NCBI RefSeq assembly: GCF_018613065.1
Contig: NZ_JAGGQW010000050.1
Span: 1-64,000 of the forward strand
Origin: Bacillus sp. ISL-7
GTDB taxonomy: Bacteria; Bacillota; Bacilli; Bacillales_B; DSM-18226
DNA length: 64,000 nt
Reading direction: 5' to 3'
Shown: positions 1-8,390 of the stretch, piece after piece
Layout: every line of letters begins with the position of its first letter
How positions within the stretch are numbered: position 1 is the stretch's first letter
Notes under the pieces: generated by a model
What the model was told of the DNA's origin: nothing
The model's input: only the letters and a program-made list of their open reading frames with translations
Database searches by the model: none
Program-made: the position numbers and the translations under genes

Positions 1-117
1 CTACTTGACGGGTGGCACTTCAATATAGAATGCCTCCTTTTTTCCTTTAAATCCCTCAATTAATAAATGGACAATAAAGACAGGAAAACGCCTTATATAA
101 TTTTGAAAATTGAACAA
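1..117 (-). other. Possible gene remnant or short ORF
   Basis: A reading frame of 38 codons from a TTG at 117 ends in TAG at the window edge. It encodes a basic peptide ending in EVPPVK. There is no ribosome binding site before the TTG, and the frame overlaps the likely corA promoter. It may be chance or the tail of a decayed gene. I do not recognise it. Confidence 0.2.
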
Positions 118-130
118 TAAAAGTTATGAT
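103..130 (+). promoter_or_regulatory. Likely corA promoter
   Basis: TTGAAA (103-108) and TATGAT (125-130) are 16 bases apart, about 50 bases before the corA ribosome binding site. It was called by eye from sigma-A consensus only. Confidence 0.4.
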
Positions 131-187
131 AAGGTTATACATATTATCTTTTTATGGAATGATAATCGAACGAACTAAGGAGTTAAC

Positions 188-1138
188 ATGATTAGAACAA
201 TTGCGATTTCCCAAACTAACCAATTGAAACCAGACCTTTCAATTGAGGAACTGATAAGTGGAGATTTTAAATGGTATTGGATTGATTTTCATCAGCCAAC
301 CACTGAAGAAATCGAATTCCTAAGAACCCCTCTTTCCTTTCACCCACTAGCCATTGAGGATTGTATCCATACTTTACAGCGACCAAAGCTTGATTATTAT
401 GAAGATCACACTTTTTTAGTTACACAAGCACTAAATCAACAGATGATTACTCGGGAAGAAATTGATTTCTTTCTTAGCAAGAACTATATAATTACTTTTC
501 ATCATAAATTTTCAACTGAAATTGAGGAAGTATGGAAACGTTGTAATTTGTCGACTAACATAGAAACGTGGGATCCATCCCATGTTTTTTACCTTGTACT
601 TGATAAAATGGTTGATAATTATTTCCCACTTGTCTATCAAATTGAAGATCGGTTAAATGAAATTGACGAGAATTCTAAAGGAAGATCCATGGAGGCATTG
701 CTCGAGGATTTATTTGACACTAGACACCACCTCCTATCCTTGAGGCATACCATTACACCGATGCGCGATCTAATTTACAGGGTCCTAAGTTCTCAGCGAA
801 TGACTTCCATACAGAGGAAAAGGGAATACTATTCTGATATTCATGACCATTTATTAAAATTAACAGAGATGATTGAGGCTAACCGTGAACTTACCACGGA
901 CATCAGGGATAGTTATATTTCGATAAATTCCCATCAAACAAATCATGTAATGAAGGTCCTTACCGTTATTACCACGATTTTCATGCCGCTCACCTTTATT
1001 GCAGGTCTATATGGGATGAACTTTCATTATATGCCTGAGTTAACATGGAAATATGGATATTTCGCAACCATTGGGCTGATGATTATCGTAGCGATCGGTA
1101 TGTCAGTTTGGTTTAAGAAAAAGGGATGGTTTAAATAA
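188..1138 (+). CDS. corA: CorA-family magnesium/divalent cation channel
   Basis: This is an inner-membrane pentameric channel for Mg2+ (or Co2+/Ni2+) uptake. The 316 residues have the family layout: a long soluble alpha/beta and helical N-terminal part, then two membrane helices at about 255-275 and 290-310. The diagnostic GMN selectivity motif is at 276-278, followed by an acidic periplasmic loop. The start is ATG with AAGGAG seven bases upstream. It is a single-gene unit that ends in a terminator shared with the convergent gene below. The family is certain from GMN; the exact cation is not shown by the sequence. Confidence 0.95.
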   Translation: MIRTIAISQTNQLKPDLSIEELISGDFKWYWIDFHQPTTEEIEFLRTPLSFHPLAIEDCIHTLQRPKLDYYEDHTFLVTQALNQQMITREEIDFFLSKNYIITFHHKFSTEIEEVWKRCNLSTNIETWDPSHVFYLVLDKMVDNYFPLVYQIEDRLNEIDENSKGRSMEALLEDLFDTRHHLLSLRHTITPMRDLIYRVLSSQRMTSIQRKREYYSDIHDHLLKLTEMIEANRELTTDIRDSYISINSHQTNHVMKVLTVITTIFMPLTFIAGLYGMNFHYMPELTWKYGYFATIGLMIIVAIGMSVWFKKKGWFK

Positions 1139-1165
1139 AAAGACTAGCTGCCGCTAGTCTTTCTT
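1139..1165. terminator. Bidirectional terminator
   Basis: AAAGACTAGC and GCTAGTCTTT form a perfect 10-bp stem with a TGCC loop. A and T runs on the two sides suit both corA and the convergent gene at 1175-1486. Confidence 0.85.
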
Positions 1166-1174
1166 GACCTCTAC

Positions 1175-1486
1175 TTATTTCCACTCTTCAAAGTCAACGG
1201 TGCCCCCTGTTAAATCAATCGTGTTGCGCTCACACTTATAATAGGTTTTCCCATCCTTTTCAAAAATTAGATTCTCATACGTATAGACCTTTTGTCCGTT
1301 TGGAAGATGAATAACCACCTTTGGTCCCGGGGTTTCAATTGGTGCTTCAATTTGAATTGTGTTTTGATAGAAATAACGAAAAACAAAAAAACCGGCGGTT
1401 AATACAATACAAGCTAAAATGAAAAAAAATAGACCCTTAAAGGATGATTGCTTCGGCTTAGAGTGGTATAATTCGGCTCTGGTCAA
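1175..1486 (-). CDS. Small single-pass membrane protein, function unknown
   Basis: This is a 103-residue protein. A TTG start at 1486 is chosen because GGGAGGAG lies six bases before it; the longer frame from 1516 has no such site. A basic N-terminus is followed by one hydrophobic helix at about 17-37. The outside-facing domain contains a short basic/hydrophobic stretch, PNGQKVYTYENL, and ends in an acidic segment. It looks like a small envelope protein with an extracellular beta-rich domain. I do not recognise a named family. Confidence 0.75.
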   Translation of the reverse strand: MTRAELYHSKPKQSSFKGLFFFILACIVLTAGFFVFRYFYQNTIQIEAPIETPGPKVVIHLPNGQKVYTYENLIFEKDGKTYYKCERNTIDLTGGTVDFEEWK

Positions 1487-1706
1487 CTTTTTCTCCTCCC
1501 ATTGGTATATATTCAATTAGTTTTTTAAATAGTTAGAATAGTTCCATTCATGCCCATACCGTCATTTTTTATTCCTATTTAAAAAAATTTAATACTTGTT
1601 AACCTATGCATCACCCAAGGAAAAGTTGATAATAATCGTATCTAAACACATCATTTTCGTAATTTTGTATAATATTAGTGAAAGAAAACAGAAAGGGGTA
1701 TTTGCT

Positions 1707-2756
1707 TTGTCTACTATAAATCCACAAGAAACGTTAAAATTAATTACTGACTTGGTATCCATTCCAAGCCCATCAGGAAACACAAATGAAGTGATTACCT
1801 TTGTTGAAAATTACCTTGCTGACTTACAAATCAAATCCTATAGAAACCGTAAAGGCGGTTTAATCGCCACAATTGAGGGAAAAGACTCTAGGAAACATCG
1901 GATGTTGACGGCCCATGTGGATACTCTTGGTGCGATGGTAAAGGAAGTAAAGTCAAATGGTCGATTGAAAATTGACTTGATTGGCGGATTTAAATATAAC
2001 TCGATTGAAGGAGAATATTGCCAAATCGAAACCAGCAGCAGCAAAAAATATTCTGGAACCATTTTGATGCACCAAACATCAGTCCATGTTTATAAAGATG
2101 CTGGGAAAGCTGAGCGAAACCAGGAAAATATCGAAATTAGAATTGATGAGAAAGTACATACTGCTGAGGAAGTTCGTGCATTGGGAATTGAGGTCGGTGA
2201 TTTTGTTTCCTTTGACCCACGTGTAGAAGTAACACCAAGCGGATACATTAAATCCCGCCATTTGGACGATAAAGCAAGTGTGGCCATTCTTCTGCAATTA
2301 ATAAAGAAAATTAAGACTGAAAATATTACCTTACCCTATACAACCCATTTCTTAATTTCTAATAATGAGGAAATCGGATACGGTGGAAACTCAAATATCA
2401 CCCCTGAAACGGTGGAATATTTAGCGGTCGATATGGGAGCAATGGGCGACGGACAATCGACAGATGAGTATACTGTTTCGATCTGTGTGAAGGATGCAAG
2501 TGGACCCTATCATTATGAGTTGAGAAAAAACTTAGTTCGACTAGCAGAAGAAAACAATATCCAATACAAATTAGATATCTATCCTTTTTATGGCTCAGAT
2601 GCCTCAGCAGCGATCCGCTCTGGTCATGATATTGTCCATGGTCTAATCGGACCTGGCATCGATTCATCACATGCATTCGAGCGTACACACGAATCTTCCA
2701 TTGATAACACGTCCAAACTACTGTATCATTACATTCAATCTGATTTAATCCGATAG
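1707..2756 (+). CDS. M42-family metallo-aminopeptidase
   Basis: This is a cytosolic di-metal aminopeptidase of the glutamyl/deblocking aminopeptidase (FrvX/YsdC) family, forming large oligomers that trim peptides. Metal-binding signatures are in order: AHVDTLG (first His and Asp), the LDDKAS aspartate, the NNEEIGYGG catalytic Glu pair, a VDMG aspartate and a late HAFERTH histidine. The TTG at 1707, behind GAAAGGGG, gives 349 residues, the usual family length. The longer frame from 1596 adds 37 residues that run through the likely promoter (TATAAT at 1668-1673). Confidence 0.92.
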   Translation: MSTINPQETLKLITDLVSIPSPSGNTNEVITFVENYLADLQIKSYRNRKGGLIATIEGKDSRKHRMLTAHVDTLGAMVKEVKSNGRLKIDLIGGFKYNSIEGEYCQIETSSSKKYSGTILMHQTSVHVYKDAGKAERNQENIEIRIDEKVHTAEEVRALGIEVGDFVSFDPRVEVTPSGYIKSRHLDDKASVAILLQLIKKIKTENITLPYTTHFLISNNEEIGYGGNSNITPETVEYLAVDMGAMGDGQSTDEYTVSICVKDASGPYHYELRKNLVRLAEENNIQYKLDIYPFYGSDASAAIRSGHDIVHGLIGPGIDSSHAFERTHESSIDNTSKLLYHYIQSDLIR

Positions 2757-2764
2757 GACTATTA

Positions 2765-2799
2765 AAAGCTAGTGGCGAGTTCACCGGTTTTTTTTTTAC
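2765..2799 (+). terminator. Weak terminator after M42 peptidase
   Basis: An imperfect 9-bp stem with two G-T pairs and one mismatch is followed by ten T residues. Confidence 0.45.
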
Positions 2800-2886
2800 A
2801 AATTACATTTAGATTTTGAATAATTAAGGATAAAAAGGTATAATAAACACTGGTTTAACTAGCATTCATCACTAGGAGATGAAAAT

Positions 2887-3102
2887 ATGTTTTCTAATAT
2901 TGGTGTACCAGGGTTAATTTTGATTTTAATCGTAGCCTTAGTTGTCTTCGGTCCAAACAAGCTGCCTGAAATTGGCCGTGCTTTCGGCAGATCAATTCGC
3001 GAATTTAAAAGAGCAACTGATGGAATTGCTGACGAAATAAAGGAAGAGATAAAAGAGGAAATCAAAGAGACTAAACAAGAAACAATTAGTTTAAAAAAAT
3101 AA
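2887..3102 (+). CDS. tatA: Twin-arginine translocase subunit TatA
   Basis: This is the pore-forming subunit of the Tat pathway, which exports folded proteins with twin-arginine signals. The 71 residues have the standard form: a short N-terminal membrane helix (about 6-22), the [11 protein letters not shown] hinge, then an amphipathic helix and a charged tail rich in Lys and Glu. The ribosome binding site AGGAG is before the ATG. No tatC is nearby, so its partner must be elsewhere. Whether it corresponds to TatAd, TatAy or TatAc of B. subtilis cannot be told from sequence alone. Confidence 0.93.
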   Translation: MFSNIGVPGLILILIVALVVFGPNKLPEIGRAFGRSIREFKRATDGIADEIKEEIKEEIKETKQETISLKK

Positions 3103-3159
3103 GTTTTATAACTTATTGTCGTCAATCATAGGTATTTTCTTGCATCATTAAAAACATCC

Positions 3160-3200
3160 AAAAAACATCCCCATCAACTGATTGAGGAGGATGTTTTTTT
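3160..3200 (+). terminator. Terminator after tatA
   Basis: AAAACATCC pairs with GGATGTTTT around a loop of about 17 bases and is followed by T residues. Confidence 0.75.
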
Positions 3201-3204
3201 GGAT

Positions 3205-3321
3205 TTATTTTTTAGTAAATGCTTGAAATTGATTCATTAATTTTTGCCTGGATTTTGGATTACGAAGTAAATATGCAGCACCTAGTGCAACGGTGGTCAT
3301 CATTAAATTTTTCCTTCTCAT
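3205..3321 (-). CDS. 38-residue small protein
   Basis: The ATG at 3321 is preceded by a near-perfect GAGGAGG seven bases upstream, and the frame closes with TAA at 3205. The peptide starts MRRKNLMMTTVALGAAYLL and continues with a basic, amphipathic tail (RNPKSRQKLMNQF). It has a positively charged start, a short hydrophobic stretch of about 13 residues and a charged helix, typical of small membrane-associated proteins in Bacillus. It is too short for usual gene callers. The function is unknown. Confidence 0.7.
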   Translation of the reverse strand: MRRKNLMMTTVALGAAYLLRNPKSRQKLMNQFQAFTKK

Positions 3322-3448
3322 TTCAAACCTCCTCGGAATTAATCATTCTTAAATATTCCCTTTAATAAGTTATTTTAACAGCAGTAATTATTGACATCTT
3401 GTCATCATGAAGAGGTTGAATAATTGAAGATTGAACTGTTTAATCAAA

Positions 3449-3480
3449 GAAAAAACTAATCCCTTTGAATTAGTTTTTCT
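3449..3480 (-). terminator. Terminator of the secreted helical protein gene
   Basis: AGAAAAACTAAT and ATTAGTTTTTCT form a perfect 12-bp stem just downstream of the stop codon at 3492 on the minus strand. Confidence 0.85.
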
Positions 3481-3491
3481 ACAGAAGCTTA

Positions 3492-4055
3492 TTACTTTTT
3501 CAGTAATTCTTTGATTTTTTGATTATGCTGTTTTGTGTGATCTAACAGTTGATTTAGAAGTAACACGGCCTGTTTGTTGTCTTTCTTTTCAATGGCATTC
3601 CTTAATTCATGGAATGTCCTCCAATGTGACATTTCTTTTCCGCCATGTGCCTGTTTTATAAATTCCTCTTTTGTTAACTTACCTGCATCAAATTGTTTTT
3701 TTAGTTCTTCTATTTTCGCCATTTTTTCTTTTTTCCATTGCTCACGTTTTCCAGCATTTTCAGGACTCATCCATTGGTTACTTAGTGTTTTCTTTTCCGC
3801 AAGGACTGTTGTCCACTCGCCTTTTTTATCCGGAGTATACTGGTCTACCCATGAAAGAATCATTTTCTCTCTTTCTGCCATCTTTGCTTGCCAATCTTTA
3901 TGCATCATATGATGCTCTCTGCCCTCTTTACAATCACAAGGTGCTTTTTCCCTTTGGCCCCCATTATTGGTGTCAGGCACCGTTTGGTTTGCTCCAGCCA
4001 TTCCAGGCACAGACAATAATAATCCTAATGATAAAAGTATCATTTTAAACTTCAT
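3492..4055 (-). CDS. Secreted helical Lys/Glu-rich protein, unknown function
   Basis: This is a 187-residue exported protein. The ATG at 4055 follows GGAAGGAG; the frame from 4076 adds seven residues without a ribosome binding site. A signal peptide (about 1-23, ending AGA) is followed by a short linker with CDC and HHMMH, which could bind metal. The rest is charged helix with several Trp residues, including a motif like the SHOCT domain (LKKQFDAGKLTKEEF). No family beyond that is recognised. The linker codons for TVPDTN come from a GGTGTCAGGCACC element also seen at 46.96 kb. An Fnr-type promoter lies upstream (4196-4237), so expression may be anaerobic. Confidence 0.8.
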   Translation of the reverse strand: MKFKMILLSLGLLLSVPGMAGANQTVPDTNNGGQREKAPCDCKEGREHHMMHKDWQAKMAEREKMILSWVDQYTPDKKGEWTTVLAEKKTLSNQWMSPENAGKREQWKKEKMAKIEELKKQFDAGKLTKEEFIKQAHGGKEMSHWRTFHELRNAIEKKDNKQAVLLLNQLLDHTKQHNQKIKELLKK

Positions 4056-4195
4056 AATGATCTCCTTCCGATTCATATAATTAGTAAAATAAACCTTTTT
4101 TTAACGGTACGGAATTATCATTCCCAATTGGTCAAAAAAAATTTACCATTTTGACAAAAATTTAGATATAAAACACTTGAGATTTTATTTGGATT

Positions 4196-4237
4196 ATTGT
4201 ATTCTAAAAAAAGAGAAGATATGTGAAATATTTCACA
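4196..4237 (-). promoter_or_regulatory. Fnr-box promoter for the secreted protein gene
   Basis: TGTGAAATATTTCACA (4222-4237) is a perfect palindrome and fits the Bacillus Fnr site TGTGA-N6-TCACA. A TACAAT -10 on the minus strand (4201-4196) would start RNA near 4189, so the box is centred near -40.5 to -41.5, where Fnr activates. No good -35 hexamer is seen, as expected for an activated promoter. The 5' leader would be about 134 bases and holds a further inverted repeat, GGAATgataATTCC (4111-4124). Confidence 0.6.
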
Positions 4238-4387
4238 AGAAAAGAAGAGTCTTTGCTCTATTTCTCCCCCTGCTGGAAATTGAATAGAATCATCCCTATG
4301 AAATTATGCCTTCAATCCCCCAATTTAAGGCATTCAGCCCCAATCCAAATTCTGGAGTGGGGCTGTATTTATATCTAAACGTAATTT

Positions 4388-4756
4388 CTAGAGCCATTCT
4401 AATAATTCAAGTCGATTGCCAAACGGATCATGTAAATGAATTCTGCTCGCTCCTGGAAGTAGATCGTCCTCTGTATATAAAACTCCCTTTTCACGTAGAT
4501 GACCTTTTAATTCCTCGATATTTTCTACCACTAATGCAGGATGTGCTTTTTTAGCTGGCGAAAATGGTTCCTCTACCCCAATGTGAAGTTGAAAGGTCCC
4601 GAATTCAAACCAAACCCCGCCGCGTTTCTTTAATTCTGCTGGCTTTTCTACTTCATTTAATCCCAGAATTCCATTGAAAAACTCCCTCGCGGTTTCTTCA
4701 CAGCCCTTTGGGCCAGCAAGTTGAATATGATCGATCTTTTTTATTGCAAATGACAT
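4388..4756 (-). CDS. VOC-superfamily (glyoxalase/dioxygenase-like) protein
   Basis: This is a single-domain protein of 122 residues with the paired beta-alpha-beta-beta-beta fold signatures of the vicinal oxygen chelate superfamily. Likely metal ligands are the His in KIDHIQLAG, the His in FQLHIGVEEP, and the Glu in GNRLELLEW near the end. The start at 4756 follows GGAGGAG; the frame from 4777 adds only seven residues. Members include glyoxalases and resistance proteins, and the substrate here cannot be told. It is a single-gene unit. Confidence 0.85.
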   Translation of the reverse strand: MSFAIKKIDHIQLAGPKGCEETAREFFNGILGLNEVEKPAELKKRGGVWFEFGTFQLHIGVEEPFSPAKKAHPALVVENIEELKGHLREKGVLYTEDDLLPGASRIHLHDPFGNRLELLEWL

Positions 4757-4847
4757 AGACACTCCTCCATTTGTCAATTATCCTCTATAATTTTATTAAT
4801 TTTATAATATTCTTTCAAGTTTGAACTTTCGTTATTAGGTATAAATA

Positions 4848-4884
4848 AAAAGACTATTCCCGATGATACGGAAATTGCCTTTTT
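4848..4884 (-). terminator. Terminator of the SGNH/ABC operon
   Basis: On the minus strand, AAGGCAATTTCC pairs with GGGAATAGTCTT (one mismatch), followed by TTTTTATTT, about 35 bases after the permease stop. Confidence 0.7.
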
Positions 4885-4888
4885 TTCT

Positions 4889-4914
4889 AGCTCTGGCGCC
4901 TAGGGGCTGGAGCT
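4889..4914. repeat. Short palindromic intergenic repeat
   Basis: AGCTCTGGCGCC-TA-GGGGCTGGAGCT forms an imperfect hairpin. It resembles the AGCTCCAGCGCCTAG element that recurs between genes in Bacillus genomes. It sits between the permease stop and its terminator. Confidence 0.5.
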
Positions 4915-4918
4915 TTTC

Positions 4919-5908
4919 TTAATAAACATCTCTTCTAGTAAAAACAAAAAATGAAACGAATAAGGCAACTGCCCACCACACAAAGAGGATTTGGATGGAA
5001 AATGAAAGATCCATGCCTTCAATTGGAGGTGCTGTTCCTTTCATATAATCGGTTAACCGTAAATTAACCATAAAAAAGTACTTGGCAGATTCCCAGGAAG
5101 ATACCATGTTCGTTAATATAGCTCCTGAGATTAAGGAGGCAAGCATGACACCCATGCCGGCAGCCGTACTACGAATCAAAACCGACAGCATAAAGGATAA
5201 GGTACCGACGACAATAGAGACAAACCAGACCAGTCCAAAGTCCATTAATAAAAATTTCCATTGCCCCATAAGTTTGACTTCTGAAGTATTTAAGCCTGTT
5301 TCGGTCACATTAAATCCTGTTAAAATGGGTGCTCCCCAACCTTTGTATCCAAACACCAACCCAGAAATCAAATAAGAAAGGATTCCTGCGATCGCAATAA
5401 TTAAAGAAATGGCTAAGCAAAGCGTCAAATATTTACTTAAGAGTACCTTCCATCGTTTGACCGGCCTCGTCAATAGCAGTTTAATTGATCCTAAACTGTG
5501 CTCGGATGAAACCAAATCACTGGCAATGACCATGACCATTAATGGAATAAAGAGATCAATCGAGTTTTCTAAGAAAATCCTCATAAACGTTGGTGCACCA
5601 GGCTCAGAAGGATTAATATCATGATCCAGATAATATTGTTGCTGCTGCAGGGATATTTGCAGTTGTTTCTTCCATTCATCAGTAATCCGACTACTGCTCA
5701 AACGATTGGTCGTATCAACAATTTGCTGTTGTAAAATTGTTCGCCAGTCACTGGTTCCCAATTTTTCTCGTTGTGTTTGAACTTGTTTATATTGTGCATA
5801 TGTAAATAACATGACAAGGACGCCAATAATGATGGCAATAACAATAAGCCGCTTCTTGGCAATCAGTTTCATCATTTCATTTTGAATCAATTTATTCAAT
5901 CGTGTCAC
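4919..5908 (-). CDS. ABC-2 type transporter permease
   Basis: This is the membrane subunit of the ABC exporter encoded with the ATPase at 5892-6806. It has 329 residues: one N-terminal helix (about 21-40), a long extracellular segment, then five more helices to the C-terminus, the ABC-2/NatB-like layout. The GTG start overlaps the end of the ATPase gene by 17 bases, with GGGGGG just upstream, so the two are translationally coupled. Related pairs export peptides, antibiotics such as bacitracin, or lipids; the substrate is not evident. Confidence 0.88.
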   Translation of the reverse strand: MTRLNKLIQNEMMKLIAKKRLIVIAIIIGVLVMLFTYAQYKQVQTQREKLGTSDWRTILQQQIVDTTNRLSSSRITDEWKKQLQISLQQQQYYLDHDINPSEPGAPTFMRIFLENSIDLFIPLMVMVIASDLVSSEHSLGSIKLLLTRPVKRWKVLLSKYLTLCLAISLIIAIAGILSYLISGLVFGYKGWGAPILTGFNVTETGLNTSEVKLMGQWKFLLMDFGLVWFVSIVVGTLSFMLSVLIRSTAAGMGVMLASLISGAILTNMVSSWESAKYFFMVNLRLTDYMKGTAPPIEGMDLSFSIQILFVWWAVALFVSFFVFTRRDVY

Positions 5909-6806
5909 CCCCCGTAAGTTCGAGGAATAAATCTTCCAGGACTGGCATTTTTCGATTCATTTCAGTCACAGCAATTCCTGCTTCGACCAACTGCTTATTC
6001 CATAGAGGTATCTTTTGTTCATTAAATTCTGTCAGTATGGTACCATCTTCTGTTACATCAATTTTGGTTAACGAACTTAATACTTCCTTACCCTTCTCAA
6101 GAGGATGAACCTGCCAAACGACTCTCTCGCGATTTGCCAGCAGATGATGGACAGTATCCGTTCGTATAATCGTCCCTTTTGAAATAATCGCGACACGGTC
6201 ACACAAAAGTTGAATTTCGCTTAGCAAATGACTGGAAACTAAGACGCTTAAGCCTTCATCCTCTGCAAGAAACCTGATAAATTGTCTCATTTCACGGATT
6301 CCTGCCGGATCCAATCCATTGGTTGGCTCATCAAGAATCAGCACTTTTGGTCTCCCTAATAAGGCTTGAGCAATCCCAAGACGTTGTCTCATCCCTAAGG
6401 AATAGGTTTTTACCTTATCATGAATTCTTTCTGTTAAACCAACAAGTTCAGTAACCTCTTTAATTCGTTGTTCTCCGATTCCTTCGAGCATTCTGGCAAA
6501 ATGAAGGAGGTTATTATACCCGGAAAGATAGGGATACAATTCCGGATTCTCGACAATACATCCAAGATTGGTCATTGCCTCTTGAAAATTCTCTTCTATA
6601 TTCGCGCCACAAATGTGAATGCTGCCGGATGTGGGTTTAATTAATCCAACAAGCATGCGGATCGTCGTTGTTTTCCCTGCTCCATTTGGGCCTAGGAAGC
6701 CAAATACCTCTCCTTCCCGTAAATCGAAAGTCAATCCCTTGATAATTTCCTTTTTGCCAATTACTTTTTTAAGATTTTTTACAGATAGTGTAATTTTTTT
6801 CTCCAT
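5892..6806 (-). CDS. ABC transporter ATP-binding protein (BcrA/NatA type)
   Basis: This is a cytosolic ATPase of 304 residues driving the permease encoded next. Walker A GPNGAGKTT is at 39-47, the signature LGMRQRLG near 140, and Walker B LILDEPTNGLDP near 160. A C-terminal extension of about 80 residues is typical of the DRA/BcrA subgroup. The ribosome binding site AAGGAGAGG lies inside the 13-base gap after the SGNH hydrolase gene, so the three genes form one operon. Confidence 0.93.
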   Translation of the reverse strand: MEKKITLSVKNLKKVIGKKEIIKGLTFDLREGEVFGFLGPNGAGKTTTIRMLVGLIKPTSGSIHICGANIEENFQEAMTNLGCIVENPELYPYLSGYNNLLHFARMLEGIGEQRIKEVTELVGLTERIHDKVKTYSLGMRQRLGIAQALLGRPKVLILDEPTNGLDPAGIREMRQFIRFLAEDEGLSVLVSSHLLSEIQLLCDRVAIISKGTIIRTDTVHHLLANRERVVWQVHPLEKGKEVLSSLTKIDVTEDGTILTEFNEQKIPLWNKQLVEAGIAVTEMNRKMPVLEDLFLELTGGDTIE

Positions 6807-6819
6807 CGAATTCCTCTCC

Positions 6820-7593
6820 TTACCAGGTAAGCAATGAGGCTACCCGTTCGGCAATTAAACGATACCCTTTTGAGTTTGGATGAAACTTGTCGGAATATAA
6901 GTAGTCATTCACCTTTAACTCAAACAAGTCGAAGGTTGGTACAAACACGATTTTTGGAAAAGAGGCACTGACTTCTGCACTATCGTAATTCCAGTGGCGG
7001 ACCACTTTCGACATCTCTTTTCCCTGCTCTAATTCAATAAATGGATTATACAAACCAATGAAAAACACATTGGCATTCGTATTGTTTTTACGTATTTGCT
7101 CAAAAACAAACTTCAAATTATCCAGGTATTTCTTCTCAATCGCTGCAATATCTTTAGTTTCAAAATCGCTTAAGCCTTGCCCCCCGCGGAACAAGTCGTT
7201 TCCGCCAATCGTCACTAGGACAATATCAGCCTTTTGAATTTGGCGCCCTACTTCTGTTTCCTGTACTTGCTTCCTAAGAGATCCAGATCTTTGTCCATTG
7301 ATGCCAAGATTGGTCAACTGTACCGGACGCTTTGTTTTTCCCTTGATTTCATCAATCAAGACACCCACATATCCTTTTCCTGTTTCATCGCCTGTTCCTC
7401 GAGTTAACGAATCACCTAACGCCACGATGGTTAACCCCTTTTTATTCTCCACCTTGGAAACGGTTTTTGCTTCTGGAACCTTTTCAGGTTTCCCAGCATA
7501 AAATTCCCCTACCGCCCAGCCAAGCCCGATCAGCCAGAGGAGGCAAAATAATACAGCTATGCCCGTGATCGAACGAATGACATTTTTATTCAT
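6820..7593 (-). CDS. SGNH/GDSL-family hydrolase, membrane anchored
   Basis: This is a 257-residue esterase/lipase-type hydrolase. An N-terminal helix (about 9-28) anchors it, with the catalytic domain outside. Block I is GDSLTRGTGDE (nucleophile Ser62), block III is IGGNDLF (near 130), and block V is DKFHPNSKGY with Asp235 and His238. It resembles YpmR-type proteins of Bacillus. It is the first gene of an operon with an ABC exporter. This suggests, but does not prove, a shared role in handling an envelope lipid or an exported acylated compound. Confidence 0.9.
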   Translation of the reverse strand: MNKNVIRSITGIAVLFCLLWLIGLGWAVGEFYAGKPEKVPEAKTVSKVENKKGLTIVALGDSLTRGTGDETGKGYVGVLIDEIKGKTKRPVQLTNLGINGQRSGSLRKQVQETEVGRQIQKADIVLVTIGGNDLFRGGQGLSDFETKDIAAIEKKYLDNLKFVFEQIRKNNTNANVFFIGLYNPFIELEQGKEMSKVVRHWNYDSAEVSASFPKIVFVPTFDLFELKVNDYLYSDKFHPNSKGYRLIAERVASLLTW

Positions 7594-7735
7594 TAAATAA
7601 CATCCTTTCTGGCCATTTCTCTATTTAATTTAATCATAGTTGAGATATGAATCAAACTTTCAAGGACCATATATCGTATAAAATACATAAAGTTCGAAAA
7701 TTGTTAACTTCTACAACTATTTTCTCTAAATAAAA

Positions 7736-7772
7736 ATCAAAGGAACCGTTGAGAGGACTCCTTTGATCTTAA
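7736..7772 (-). terminator. Terminator after DedA gene
   Basis: ATCAAAGGA and TCCTTTGAT form a 9-bp perfect stem with a 14-base loop; the minus strand continues TTTTTATTT. Confidence 0.8.
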
Positions 7773-7781
7773 TTTGTTCTC

Positions 7782-8390
7782 CTATTTGGTTCCTGTTTCT
7801 ATAACTACATTCCTTAATTTCCTAATCCCATAAATAATTACAATTAAAATGACAATAACTACGCTAGTTAAACTTAAATATTTCCTGATGAGCTCAAAAA
7901 AAACTTCCCATTGAGGACCAAGTATTTTTCCTAAAGAGATAAAACTAGAAACCCAAATCGCTGACCCAAGCCCTGTATACAAGGTATAAACTCTAATTGG
8001 TAAATGTGTGATCCCTGAAAAATAACCGATAAAATGCCTAAATACTGGAATAAATAAGGCAATGATTAATACTTTATTGCCATATTTTCTTAACCAATTT
8101 GAAATTGAATTCAAACGATCTGGCTCTAAATGTAGCCGCTTCCCATGCTTTTCAAAAAAATGAATACCAAGCTTACAGCCTACCCAATAGGAAAGCAACA
8201 TTCCTAGTGTACAACCAGCTGCAGAAGCGAGTATACTTCCAAACCAATTAAGCTTTCCAATAAAGGATAAAAATCCTGCATATGCCAACATTGCTTCCAT
8301 TGGAATCGGAAGTGCAAAAATACCTAGAGTAATGGAAAGAAAAAGAACAACATACCCGTACTCGTTCATGATCGTCGTTAAAAAATGCAA
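7782..8390 (-). CDS. DedA-family membrane protein
   Basis: This is a 202-residue member of the DedA/VTT superfamily, proteins linked to undecaprenyl-phosphate or phospholipid flipping and membrane potential. Visible features are the re-entrant loop segment LGIFALPIPMEAMLAYAG, the basic KYGNKVLIIALFIPVFRHFIGY region with the conserved arginine (F/VxR..), and a C-terminal helix. The TTG at 8390 is preferred because GGAAAGGAG lies nine bases upstream; the frame from 8438 would translate through that site. It is a single-gene unit. Confidence 0.88.
   Translation of the reverse strand: MHFLTTIMNEYGYVVLFLSITLGIFALPIPMEAMLAYAGFLSFIGKLNWFGSILASAAGCTLGMLLSYWVGCKLGIHFFEKHGKRLHLEPDRLNSISNWLRKYGNKVLIIALFIPVFRHFIGYFSGITHLPIRVYTLYTGLGSAIWVSSFISLGKILGPQWEVFFELIRKYLSLTSVVIVILIVIIYGIRKLRNVVIETGTK

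Noticed and set aside
4111..4124. GGAATGATAATTCC as a Fur box
   Set aside because: It is a neat inverted repeat but matches the Fur 7-1-7 pattern poorly and lies in the leader rather than the promoter.
4306..4554. 82-codon plus-strand frame
   Set aside because: It is antisense to the VOC gene over most of its length and has no ribosome binding site.
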